In this document: positions 1 through 5,674 of the stretch, piece by piece
How positions within the stretch are numbered: the first letter of the stretch is position 1
How the letters are laid out: the number at the start of each line of letters is the position of its first letter
From: Deltaproteobacteria bacterium
Lineage (GTDB): Bacteria > Desulfobacterota > GWC2-55-46
Assembly (NCBI GenBank): GCA_016218095.1
Contig: JACREV010000147.1
Span: forward strand, 1-11,991
Direction of reading: 5' to 3'
DNA: 11,991 nucleotides
The notes under the pieces: model-generated
What the model was told of the DNA's origin: nothing
The model's database searches: none
What the model saw: only the letters and a program-made list of their open reading frames with translations
Translations under genes and position numbers: made by a program

Positions 1-194
1 CTGCGCCGAGCAGTCCTTGCCGGACGGGCAAAGTTCATATCCAACGATAGCGGGGTGTTTAGATTATTGTCGTCTCCGGATACTCTGGCCCTCGCCGGGC
101 AGTCCTGGCCGGACGGGTAAATTTCATACCCAACGATAGCGGGGTGTTTAGATTATTGTCGTCTCCGGATACTCTGGCCCTGCGCCGAGCAGTC
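1..194. repeat. Tandem 89-bp repeat, two units plus a truncated third
   Basis: The segment at 12-100 recurs at 101-189 with only a few substitutions; for example CGGGGTGTTT lies at 51-60 and again at 140-149, a period of 89. A third unit begins (TGCGCCGAGCAGTC, 181-194) and stops abruptly at unrelated GC-rich sequence. Each unit opens with GTCC-N5-GGAC, a small inverted repeat. The window starts inside the first unit, so the array may continue to the left. A diverged relative lies at 6568-6655. The unit has no credible coding capacity. Function unknown. Confidence 0.85.
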
Positions 195-199
195 GCCCG

Positions 200-233
200 C
201 CCCACAGTCCCCTCCCATCAAGGGAGGGGAAGT
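200..233. repeat. GC-rich palindromic repeat, copy 1
   Basis: A 9-bp perfect stem (TCCCCTCCC at 208-216, GGGAGGGGA at 222-230) encloses a 5-base loop ATCAA. The 34 bases at 200-233 match 8489-8522 with three differences, one of them in the loop, so this is a dispersed element and not a local hairpin only. It begins just after the truncated third 89-bp unit. It resembles the REP-like palindromes found between genes in many proteobacteria, which is an inference from form. Confidence 0.75.
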
Positions 234-408
234 TAAAAGACCGAGTTTTTGTTCTGTTTTACAAACACACATGCGCATGGCGGAGAGCGCATAAGGGAGG
301 GAGAGGCGAGCGCGCCGGGGTAGATTAGACCGCTTGCGCTCGGCGCGCAAACAACTGGGACCTGAGAGCCGTGGGCGGGGGAGGAAGGAAGCGCTTGGAG
401 CCCATGCG
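234..408. other. Intergenic stretch without a gene; one long-loop inverted repeat
   Basis: No convincing gene is seen here. The open frame read leftward across 153-494 runs through the repeats, is rich in Arg/Ser/Pro, and has no recognisable domain. Within the stretch, GCGCGCCG at 310-317 is the inverse of CGGCGCGC at 341-348 (8-bp arms, 23-base loop). This could be another degraded repeat. Confidence 0.5.
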
Positions 409-410
409 CC

Positions 411-434
411 AAAAGCGCGCTGAGGCGCGCAAAA
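411..434 (-). terminator. Candidate terminator of the yggS-DUF167 cluster
   Basis: Read on the minus strand, GCGCGC-CTCA-GCGCGC (arms 425-430 and 415-420) is followed directly by TTTTGG. It sits about 25 bases after the DUF167 stop codon at 457. The stem is strong, but the T-run is only four bases, so this is a moderate candidate for intrinsic termination of the whole leftward block. Confidence 0.45.
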
Positions 435-456
435 TGGCCTTTTTGAAAGAGTGAAG

Positions 457-798
457 TCAGCCTTCCTTAAGAGCCCCCGAAAGCCTCTCAGCAATCTCCT
501 TGACCCCGAGCCCCTCGACTCGCACCCTCTTCTCCCTCGACTTTGTCCCTGAATCGATCGAGAGCGCGGACTTCCTTATACCTAAAATATCGGATAGGAA
601 TTCTATTAGCGCGCGGTTCGCCTCGCCCTCTACCGGCGGGGCTGTGAGTTTTATCTTGAGGGAGTTTTCCTGCACGCCTTCGACGGCGCATCTGGACGAG
701 CGGGGCTGGAGCCTTATGCGGATAAAGAGCCCCTTCGGGGTCTCCTCGATGAACGGGAGCGTCTTACTTGGGGAAGAACTTGAGCTTTTCCGAGTCAC
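457..798 (-). CDS. yggU: DUF167 / YggU family protein
   Basis: This small protein of 113 aa belongs to the DUF167 (YggU) family, whose biochemical role is unknown. The family signature is clear: an N-terminal strand region GLFIRIRLQPRSS (about residues 23-35), then KLTAPPVEGEANRALIEFL (50-68), and a basic GTKSREKRVRVEG segment (84-96). The start is a GTG at 798, preceded by only a weak AGGG. No in-frame ATG lies nearer the domain, and the family usually has only a short leader, so this start is reasonable. It lies 35 bases inside the 3' end of the divIVA-like gene, which implies translational coupling. It is the last gene of the leftward block. Family assignment is secure; function is not. 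Confidence 0.88.
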   Translation of the reverse strand: MTRKSSSSSPSKTLPFIEETPKGLFIRIRLQPRSSRCAVEGVQENSLKIKLTAPPVEGEANRALIEFLSDILGIRKSALSIDSGTKSREKRVRVEGLGVKEIAERLSGALKEG

Positions 799-1261
799 TG
801 TCGGCCCTGCGGGACTCGTCCTCTTCCAGGACGAGCCTGCTTGAGTGGTAGTTGATGACGGCCTTTATCGAGGACTCTATCTCGAGCCTCTGCTGTTTCA
901 ATCTGAATATCTCGTCCCTTAGCTCCTGTGCCCGGCCTTGCGCCTGCCTTACGATCTCCTCGGCCTGCAACCTTGCCTCTGCTATAAGGAGCTCGGATTC
1001 CTTCCTGGCGTTGATTTTGAGGTCCTCTACCATCCTCTGCGCTGTCGTGAGGGTCTCTTTAAGGACGCGCTCGTTCGAGATGTGCTCATTGAGCCTCTCT
1101 TGCGCGTCTCTAAGGCGCTCGGTTAAGGTGATTATCTCCTTCGCCGACTCTTCGAGCGCGTCCGCCGCCTGCTCTCTAAGGTCGTCGACCTCTCTCGTAT
1201 CATAGCCGCGGAGAGACTTCTTGAGCTGGTTCCCCCTTACCTCAAGCGGCGTTATCTTCAC
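764..1261 (-). CDS. divIVA: DivIVA-family coiled-coil protein
   Basis: A 165-aa DivIVA-like protein. The N-terminus (MKITPLEV, then KKSLRGYDTREVDDL) carries the family's conserved GYD..EVD motif, which in Gram-positives binds membrane at poles and septa. The rest, from about residue 30 to 140, is charged heptad-like sequence that should form a coiled coil. The start is set by domain alignment: GTG at 1261-1259, with GGGAGG nine bases upstream. The longer open frame to 1504 adds about 80 Pro/Arg/Asp-rich residues that are a shadow of yggT. The GTG overlaps the ATG-TGA end of yggT by 4 bases. The neighbours YggS and YggT resemble the ylmE-G-divIVA group of Gram-positive division clusters. A role in envelope organisation or polar protein placement is inferred. 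Confidence 0.85.
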   Translation of the reverse strand: MKITPLEVRGNQLKKSLRGYDTREVDDLREQAADALEESAKEIITLTERLRDAQERLNEHISNERVLKETLTTAQRMVEDLKINARKESELLIAEARLQAEEIVRQAQGRAQELRDEIFRLKQQRLEIESSIKAVINYHSSRLVLEEDESRRADSDSEKLKFFPK

Positions 1262-1572
1262 ATCGAACCTCCCCCGGCCTTCATCCGGATTGCGAGCTCT
1301 ATCAGCGTGACTACCGCGAACCTCTTTATGAAGTAGATGGCGAGGATGACTATCATCGGAGAGAGGTCGAGCCCCCCGAGGAACGGGACCACGCGCCTTA
1401 CCCTGTAAAGGAGCGGCTCCGTTATCTGGTAAAGGAAGCGGACTATCGGGTTGTACGGGTCCGGGTTTACCCATGAGATGAGAGCCCTTGCTATTATTAT
1501 CCACAGGTATACGCTTAGCGCTATGTCGAGTATCTGGGCTATTGCGCTGATAAGGTTTGCGAAAGCGAACAT
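1258..1572 (-). CDS. yggT: YggT family integral membrane protein
   Basis: A 104-aa protein with two hydrophobic segments (about residues 8-33 and 70-93). Between them lies the family signature SWVNPDPYNPIVRFLYQITEPLL, given here as SWVNPDPYNP (34-43) and YQITEPLLYRVRR (48-60). Other YggT/YlmG proteins have been linked to osmotic tolerance and, in Gram-positives and plastids, to division or nucleoid placement; the exact role is unsettled. The ATG at 1572 has AAAGGAG about 10 bases upstream. The stop codon overlaps the GTG of the DivIVA-like gene by 4 bases, so the two are likely coupled. The 186-base gap to proC holds a palindromic repeat, so yggT may have its own promoter or be read through from proC. 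Confidence 0.9.
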   Translation of the reverse strand: MFAFANLISAIAQILDIALSVYLWIIIARALISWVNPDPYNPIVRFLYQITEPLLYRVRRVVPFLGGLDLSPMIVILAIYFIKRFAVVTLIELAIRMKAGGGSM

Positions 1573-1635
1573 CCTTTAATATCTCCTTTTATCTTGATTC
1601 CGCAGGTACGGTCTGTGACATTGATCTATTTAAGC

Positions 1636-1728
1636 TGTCATTGCGTGCCGAAGCGGCAATCTCAGGTTTTTACCTGAAAGCCTGAAAAAAATTAGATTGC
1701 CGCGTCGCTTGCGCTCCTCGCAATGACA
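1636..1728. repeat. TGTCATTGCG-type palindromic repeat, short form
   Basis: The outer arms TGTCATTGCG (1636-1645) and CGCAATGACA (1719-1728) are perfect inverses. The inner arms GCGGCAATCT (1653-1662) and AGATTGCCGC (1694-1703) are also perfect inverses. At the centre CAGGT (1663-1667) pairs with ACCTG (1672-1676). The same outer arms bound the element at 6552-6726. This type of 'cattgcgag...caatctc' palindrome is widely dispersed in environmental bacterial genomes. It fills the gap between proC and yggT and could form a long hairpin in the transcript. Confidence 0.8.
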
Positions 1729-1758
1729 AAATGTTGCGAGGGCGCGCAACAAAAGCTC

Positions 1759-2595
1759 CTACTTCCCTACAGAGAGCTCCTTTGCCCTCTTGGTCGCCGC
1801 CTTTACGGCCTTTATGATGGCGTCCTTGAAGCCCGCATCTTCGAGTTTCGCTATCCCCTGCATGGTGGTGCCGCCGGGGGAGGTGACCATCTTCCTTAAT
1901 TCCGAGAGGTCCTTGTTGCTCTCGATCGCCAGGAGCGCCGCCCCGAGTGTCGTCTGCATGGCGAGGAGCCTGGAATCGGCGTCGGTAAGCCCGAGTTCGC
2001 GCCCCGCCTCGACGAGCGCCTCCATGAAATAGAATACATACGCCGGGCCGCTCCCGGAAAGGCCCGTTACCGCGTCGAGCAAGCGTTCATCGTCGACTAC
2101 GACGACCTTTCCGACCGACTCGAAAACGGCCCTCGCGAGCTTCAGGTCGTTCTTGCCCGCCCCCATTCCGGCGACGAGCCCGGTCATCCCTTCCCTTACT
2201 ATCGCCGGGGTGTTGGGCATCGCCCGGACGACCGGGATAAAGGTCTTTACCCCGCCGTGCTTGAGTATCTCGAGGATCGCGGTCGTGGTGAGCCCGGCCG
2301 CGGCCGATATGAGGAGCTTCGGCCCGGAGAGCTCCGGGGCAATTTCGGTGAGCGCGTCCTTCGCGTCCTGCGGTTTTACCGTAAGGAATATTATATCAGC
2401 ATTTCTTATGACTTCGTGGTTTTTGTTGTAGACCTTTATCTCGTAGGTCTCTGCGAGGTGGACGAGACGGGAGGATACCCTGTCGCTCGCGATCAGCTGG
2501 TTCGCGCCGACGCTCTTTGAGGCGAGCAAACCCTTTATGAGCGCCTCGGCGAGGTTGCCGGCGCCGAGAAAGCCTATGGTCTTTTTTGTGAGCAT
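1759..2595 (-). CDS. proC: Pyrroline-5-carboxylate reductase
   Basis: A 278-aa enzyme that reduces 1-pyrroline-5-carboxylate to proline with NAD(P)H, the last step of proline synthesis in the cytoplasm. It has an N-terminal Rossmann fold with GFLGAGNLAEA (residues 8-18), VKPQD (73-77) and RAMPNTP (124-130). The C-terminal dimerisation and active-site domain has TGLSGSGPAYVF (177-188) and the family signature KMVTSPGGTT (235-244). Length is typical for ProC and the protein is complete. The ATG at 2595 lies 34 bases after the yggS stop; an AGG-rich stretch upstream (GGAAGG type) may act as the ribosome site. The yggS-proC pairing is common in bacteria, and cotranscription is likely. Confidence 0.96.
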   Translation of the reverse strand: MLTKKTIGFLGAGNLAEALIKGLLASKSVGANQLIASDRVSSRLVHLAETYEIKVYNKNHEVIRNADIIFLTVKPQDAKDALTEIAPELSGPKLLISAAAGLTTTAILEILKHGGVKTFIPVVRAMPNTPAIVREGMTGLVAGMGAGKNDLKLARAVFESVGKVVVVDDERLLDAVTGLSGSGPAYVFYFMEALVEAGRELGLTDADSRLLAMQTTLGAALLAIESNKDLSELRKMVTSPGGTTMQGIAKLEDAGFKDAIIKAVKAATKRAKELSVGK

Positions 2596-2629
2596 TTTAT
2601 CTGTCTGCCGGAAGGTGAGGATAGGTCGG

Positions 2630-3340
2630 CTAAAGCGCCTTCAACGCCTTTTTCTCGGGCCTGGGGCCGAATATCGCGGTCCCGATACGGACTATAGTCG
2701 CGCCTTCCTCGATCGCCACCTCGAAGTCACCCGACATCCCCATGGAGAGATCCCTCAAGAAGACCCCGGGGATGCGCTCCTTGTTTATGCGCTCGGCGAG
2801 ACGCCTTAAGGCGACGAAGTAGGGCCTCGAGAGCTCAGGGGAGTCGAATAGAGGGGGGATGGTCAGGAGGCCCTTGACCCTTAAGTTCGGGAGCGTTGAG
2901 GCCGCCCTCGCGAGCTTTACAGCGCCCTCTGCGTCGACCCCGGTCTTGGTCTTTTCCCTGGCGAGGTTCACCTCTATGAATATGTCCATCGGCTCCTTCG
3001 CCCTCTTGTTTATCTCGTGCGCGAGCTCTATGGAGTCGACGGTCTCGATGCAGTCGAACATCTCGACCGCGAGCTTGACCTTGTTCTTCTGCAGGTGGCC
3101 TATGAAGTGCCACCTGACGGCCTTGTCCTTTATCTTTTCCATCTTCTCCCCGGCCTCCTGCACATAGTTCTCGCCGAGGGTCTTGGCGCCGCTCGAGACC
3201 GCCTCTTTCACCCTTTTTATGTCGACCGTCTTCGTAACGGCAAGGAGCGTCACCTCTCCGGGGTCCCGCCCGGCCTTCCTCGCCGCCTTTCCGATCTTTT
3301 CAAGAACGCCTGCCAGATTCTCAGAGATTGTCCCAGTCAT
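2630..3340 (-). CDS. yggS: YggS/PROSC family PLP homeostasis protein
   Basis: A 236-aa alanine-racemase-like single-domain TIM barrel that binds pyridoxal 5'-phosphate and is known in E. coli to affect PLP balance and amino acid metabolism rather than to be a classical enzyme. The PLP lysine is K37 in LLAVTK. Other family motifs are LGENYVQEA (55-63), WHFIGHLQKNK (77-87), LSMGMSGDF (198-206) and RIGTAIFG (218-225). The start is the ATG at 3340, which gives the normal family length and N-terminus. The open frame extends 35 residues upstream, but that part is unlike YggS and includes Cys/Arg-rich sequence. The ribosome site is weak (GGCGGG). It is followed after 34 bases by proC. Confidence 0.94.
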   Translation of the reverse strand: MTGTISENLAGVLEKIGKAARKAGRDPGEVTLLAVTKTVDIKRVKEAVSSGAKTLGENYVQEAGEKMEKIKDKAVRWHFIGHLQKNKVKLAVEMFDCIETVDSIELAHEINKRAKEPMDIFIEVNLAREKTKTGVDAEGAVKLARAASTLPNLRVKGLLTIPPLFDSPELSRPYFVALRRLAERINKERIPGVFLRDLSMGMSGDFEVAIEEGATIVRIGTAIFGPRPEKKALKAL

Positions 3341-3457
3341 TGAGACCCGCCAGAAGTTTTTTAAACCGCCGCGCATCCGGCGGCTGGAACAGGACAAGTG
3401 TCGATGAAATAAAGGGAAATACCCCTCAAATGACCTCAATTCCACCTGTTGTTACAC

Positions 3458-3487
3458 CTTATAGCACAAGTGGGGCCCTTGCTCCAA
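3458..3487 (-). promoter_or_regulatory. Possible sigma-70 promoter for yggS-proC
   Basis: On the minus strand, TTGGAG (3487-3482) and TATAAG (3463-3458) are separated by 18 bases, a plausible -35/-10 pair. This would place the transcript start about 110 bases before the yggS ATG. The -35 match is only partial, and this is the best pair I found in the 215-base gap, so the call is weak. Confidence 0.3.
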
Positions 3488-3555
3488 GCGAAATTTTAAA
3501 GGATTTGCGACTTTTCAGGGGGTATTGATTAAAAAAAGGGCAGAAAGGGGCCGTG

Positions 3556-4194
3556 TCATTGGCCGGGGTCCGGGAGTTTCAACGGCCCGAGGTAATGGAT
3601 CCAGGACATCTCCCAGACGGCCGCGATGAAAAGGATAATTATCACAAGCAGATAGAGCTTTACGCCGTCGCGAGCGGCTATCCGCACAGCCTCTTTCCTT
3701 GATTCCACCTTCTTCCTCATGGGCCACAGGAGCGAGAGACCCATATCCATCCCGACCGCCGATGAAATACAATAGGCCCCGAACTCGAGTAAAAAGGTGC
3801 CGTAGAAGACCATGAGCATAACGCCGCCTGAGTCCATGCCGTATATGAGGATGCCTATGATGAAGCTCCTCAATACCGCGATGAGGTAAGGGAGGAAGAA
3901 TATCGCGCCGGTCAAGGTGGTCGAGAAGAACGCGCCGACCAGGAGGTTGAAAAGGAAGGTATAAAGTATCTTTGCGGTAAGACTGCTGGCGAGGATCCCG
4001 GTCAGGGGTTTCAGGTACGAGAGGTTCTGTATCTCCTTCAACTGCTGGGCCCTTAGATCGAGGACGAACGGTATCTTTTCCGAGACCGTCCACTGCCCGA
4101 AGACGAGAAAGACAACGTGCGCCGCCGCGAAGAAGACGACGAGGTTCCGCCTTCTTTTGAGCGCTTCGAAAGATTCCTTTAATATGTTGTTCAT
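3556..4194 (-). CDS. SpoIIM/DUF95-like multi-pass membrane protein
   Basis: A 212-aa membrane protein with about five hydrophobic segments (near residues 18-33, 76-101, 103-120, 124-147 and 179-198). The second half follows the pattern of the stage II sporulation protein M (DUF95) family: FNLLVGAFF (82-90), a long hydrophobic run, a conserved Glu in FLLEFGAYC (134-142), then GLSLLWP (152-158), a charged loop, and a final hydrophobic helix. Non-sporulating bacteria carry such proteins, often with no known role. The ATG at 4194 has GGAG about 6 bases upstream. It sits 87 bases after the EamA gene, in the same direction. Nothing here suggests that the host sporulates. The family call rests on pattern only. 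Confidence 0.65.
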   Translation of the reverse strand: MNNILKESFEALKRRRNLVVFFAAAHVVFLVFGQWTVSEKIPFVLDLRAQQLKEIQNLSYLKPLTGILASSLTAKILYTFLFNLLVGAFFSTTLTGAIFFLPYLIAVLRSFIIGILIYGMDSGGVMLMVFYGTFLLEFGAYCISSAVGMDMGLSLLWPMRKKVESRKEAVRIAARDGVKLYLLVIIILFIAAVWEMSWIHYLGPLKLPDPGQ

Positions 4195-4281
4195 AGGCTC
4201 CGGGCGGCTGACTTCAAAGGGATAAATATATAATATTAGCAGAGATATTGGAAGGGACTTTTTTAAGCAGAGAGGCCTTTT

Positions 4282-5139
4282 TCAGAAGAGCACGATTAAG
4301 ACGACCCCTGAAAGCATTATCAAAGACCCGAGGAGGCGCTCCCTGATGTTTATCTCGTGGAAGAGGAGCCTGCCGTAGAGGACGCTGAAGATGAGGGATG
4401 TCCTTTTGACCGAGATCATGTAGGCGACTTGCGTGAGACTGATGGCGACGAAGTGTGAGAGTATCATGACCGCGGTGCAAAGGCCGATGGGGAGGAAGGT
4501 CGCCGGTTTTTTGAGGACGGATTCGAACTTGCCCTTCGATATCGTATAAATCGTGAGCACGGCGGTGAGCGTAAACGGGTAGAAGGCGCCGAAAAAGACG
4601 GGGTCCGAGTGCTGGACCGCGACCTTTCCGAGCGTGGACGTGACGCTGTATATGAGGGCTACCGCTATCATGAGTAGCGAGCCCTTTTCCTTTACTATCG
4701 CCTTTATGGGGCCTAAGAGCCCGGTCTTCGTGGCGCTCGCGTTCAACATGTACGCGCCGACGGTTATGAGGACGACCCCCGCGACCCCGCCCCTCGACGG
4801 CACTTCACCGAGCATGACGAAGGCTATGAATATGATGAAGACAGGGCTCAAGGCCATGAAGGGTATGGTGAGCGAGAGGGGCGAGAGCTTTATCGCCTTC
4901 ACATAGAGTACGAGCGAAAGGACCTCAAGCGGGATGAGCGCGCCGACCGTGGCCCAGAAGGCGGAATCCAGGTGCGGGGCCGGGGCAAAGTAAAGGGCTA
5001 GGGCGAGAAATGGGAGGGCGTACCCCTCGCGGACCCAGACTATCACGAGTTCGTCGGTGTCTTTGAGGGCGCGCTTGCTTAGCGCGTCGGCGGTAGATAA
5101 TGCGATTGCGGTTATGAGGGCGAAGGGGAGCCAGTACAT
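4282..5139 (-). CDS. EamA-family (DMT superfamily) transporter
   Basis: A 285-aa integral membrane protein with about ten hydrophobic helices in two repeated halves (roughly residues 3-135 and 150-285), the standard layout of EamA drug/metabolite transporters. Each half ends in the usual pattern: LGEVPSRGGVAGVVLITVGAY (starting near 114), and FHEINIRERLLGSLIMLSGV (starting near 260). In both, a Glu in a short loop precedes the last helix. The substrate cannot be told from sequence; members export amino acids, nucleotides, sugars or other metabolites. The ATG at 5139 has only a weak AAAGG upstream. The 5' flank is a block of repeats (5153-5328), so any promoter must lie within or beyond them. 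Confidence 0.9.
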   Translation of the reverse strand: MYWLPFALITAIALSTADALSKRALKDTDELVIVWVREGYALPFLALALYFAPAPHLDSAFWATVGALIPLEVLSLVLYVKAIKLSPLSLTIPFMALSPVFIIFIAFVMLGEVPSRGGVAGVVLITVGAYMLNASATKTGLLGPIKAIVKEKGSLLMIAVALIYSVTSTLGKVAVQHSDPVFFGAFYPFTLTAVLTIYTISKGKFESVLKKPATFLPIGLCTAVMILSHFVAISLTQVAYMISVKRTSLIFSVLYGRLLFHEINIRERLLGSLIMLSGVVLIVLF

Positions 5140-5152
5140 GGGGGGCCTTTAA

Positions 5153-5253
5153 CAGGCTGCTCTCAAGTCCATCTGTTTTTTTGGCATCAAAGCTCGGAAC
5201 TGCGGCGTACATACTACAGTACGCCTCGCATCTGGAGCTTTTTGAGCAGCCTG
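5153..5253. repeat. 101-bp palindromic repeat with CAGGCTGCTC ends
   Basis: The terminal inverted repeats are CAGGCTGCTC (5153-5162) and GAGCAGCCTG (5244-5253), perfect over 10 bases and continuing imperfectly inward. At the centre GGCGTAC (5204-5210) and GTACGCC (5219-5225) form a 7-bp perfect stem with an 8-base loop. I recognise the general form ('caggctgctcaaaaag...actgtagtac...') as a dispersed element of delta-proteobacterial genomes. It is too small to code for a transposase and could be a MITE-like element. It begins 13 bases upstream of the EamA start codon. Confidence 0.75.
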
Positions 5254-5268
5254 ACAAATTTAGGCGTA

Positions 5269-5328
5269 GTTGGGTTAGCGAAGCGTAACCCAACGCAAAA
5301 AGTTTTTGCAGGGTGGGCTCAGCCCGCC
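5269..5328. repeat. Composite of three contiguous palindromes
   Basis: Three palindromes lie end to end. First, GTTGGGTTA (5269-5277) pairs with TAACCCAAC (5286-5294) around GCGAAGCG. Second, GCAAAAA (5295-5301) and TTTTTGC (5303-5309) flank a single G. Third, GGTGGGCT (5312-5319) and AGCCCGCC (5321-5328) match apart from one G-T pair. The first palindrome recurs with all 26 bases identical at 7578-7603. The composite lies between the EamA gene and the small cysteine-rich gene and probably belongs to a mobile short-repeat family. Confidence 0.75.
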
Positions 5329-5351
5329 GATAACTGCACGCCTTTTCAGTT

Positions 5352-5379
5352 AACCGCATATCATGATTATATGGCGGTT
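5352..5379 (-). terminator. Hairpin at the stop codon of the cysteine-rich gene
   Basis: On the minus strand, AACCGCCATAT (5379-5369) is complementary to ATATGCGGTT (5361-5352) except for one bulged base. The hairpin begins inside the TGA stop (5381-5379). No T-run follows, so it would be a weak intrinsic terminator; it may instead protect the 3' end of the RNA. Confidence 0.35.
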
Positions 5380-5600
5380 CACTTCTTCTTCGACTTCCCA
5401 GCCCCGGGCTTCTCTTTCACCCGGCATGGGTCGTACTTGCCGACTATTTCCTTGAGCTTCCTGCAATAGAGCCCGCCGGTCTTGTAGCAGATCTCCTTCT
5501 TCGGGTCGAGGAAGACCGCGAATGAGCATTTTATGCAGATGAGCCGTCGCCCATAGTTGAATCCTTTTTTCATTTTAAGGTTTTTGCCGGACCTCCTCAA
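5379..5600 (-). CDS. Small cysteine-rich basic protein, unknown function
   Basis: I do not recognise this 73-aa protein. It is very basic and has five cysteines: C22-x2-C25, C38, C46 and C59, the middle in CYKTGGLYCRKL (38-49) and the last in KYDPCRV (55-61). The spacing could bind a metal such as zinc, which is only an inference. The tail is Lys/Gly-rich (KEKPGAGKSKKK), which suggests nucleic-acid contact or simply a flexible end. I chose the TTG at 5600 because AAAGGAGA (5614-5607) sits six bases upstream, the best ribosome site available. The first ATG (residue 10) has AGGAGG but 18 bases away, too far. It is divergent from the receiver-PilZ gene, and its ribosome site overlaps that gene's -35 element. 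Confidence 0.72.
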   Translation of the reverse strand: MRRSGKNLKMKKGFNYGRRLICIKCSFAVFLDPKKEICYKTGGLYCRKLKEIVGKYDPCRVKEKPGAGKSKKK

Positions 5601-5612
5601 GGGAAATCTCCT

Positions 5613-5641
5613 TTGACCGTTTAGGGCCTATCCTATATAAT
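5613..5641 (+). promoter_or_regulatory. Near-consensus sigma-70 promoter
   Basis: TTGACC (5613-5618) and TATAAT (5636-5641) are separated by exactly 17 bases, matching 11 of 12 consensus positions. Transcription would start near 5648 and give a leader of about 27 bases before the GTG of the receiver-PilZ gene. Its -35 element overlaps the ribosome site of the divergent cysteine-rich gene by two bases (5613-5614). Confidence 0.8.
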
Positions 5642-5643
5642 CA

Positions 5644-5661
5644 GGGCAGACCCACCTGCCC
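5644..5661 (+). promoter_or_regulatory. Inverted repeat over the predicted transcript start
   Basis: GGGCAG (5644-5649) and CTGCCC (5656-5661) flank the 6-base centre ACCCAC. The palindrome covers the predicted +1 and ends just before the ribosome site AAAGGAGG (5664-5671). It could be a repressor operator or a short leader hairpin. No regulator is identified in the window. Confidence 0.4.
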
Positions 5662-5674
5662 CGAAAGGAGGCAC

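Noticed and set aside
1..194. CRISPR array
   Set aside because: The whole 89-bp period is repeated, including what would be the spacer, so there are no unique spacers, and the unit is far longer than a repeat-spacer pair. No cas genes are present.
153..494. Leftward 113-aa open frame
   Set aside because: It crosses the tandem repeat, the GC-rich palindrome and the terminator-like hairpin, overlaps the DUF167 gene, and has no domain or ribosome site.
1262..1504. N-terminal extension of the DivIVA-like protein
   Set aside because: It is a shadow of yggT in another frame. The DivIVA fold starts at the GTG at 1261, which has a good ribosome site.
3341..3445. N-terminal extension of YggS
   Set aside because: The 35 extra residues are unlike the family, and the ATG at 3340 gives the expected length and N-terminus.
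3520..3555. Intrinsic terminator after the SpoIIM-like gene
   Set aside because: A run of seven T follows on the minus strand, but the only stem is GGCC-N8-GGCC (4 bp), too weak and too far from the T-run.
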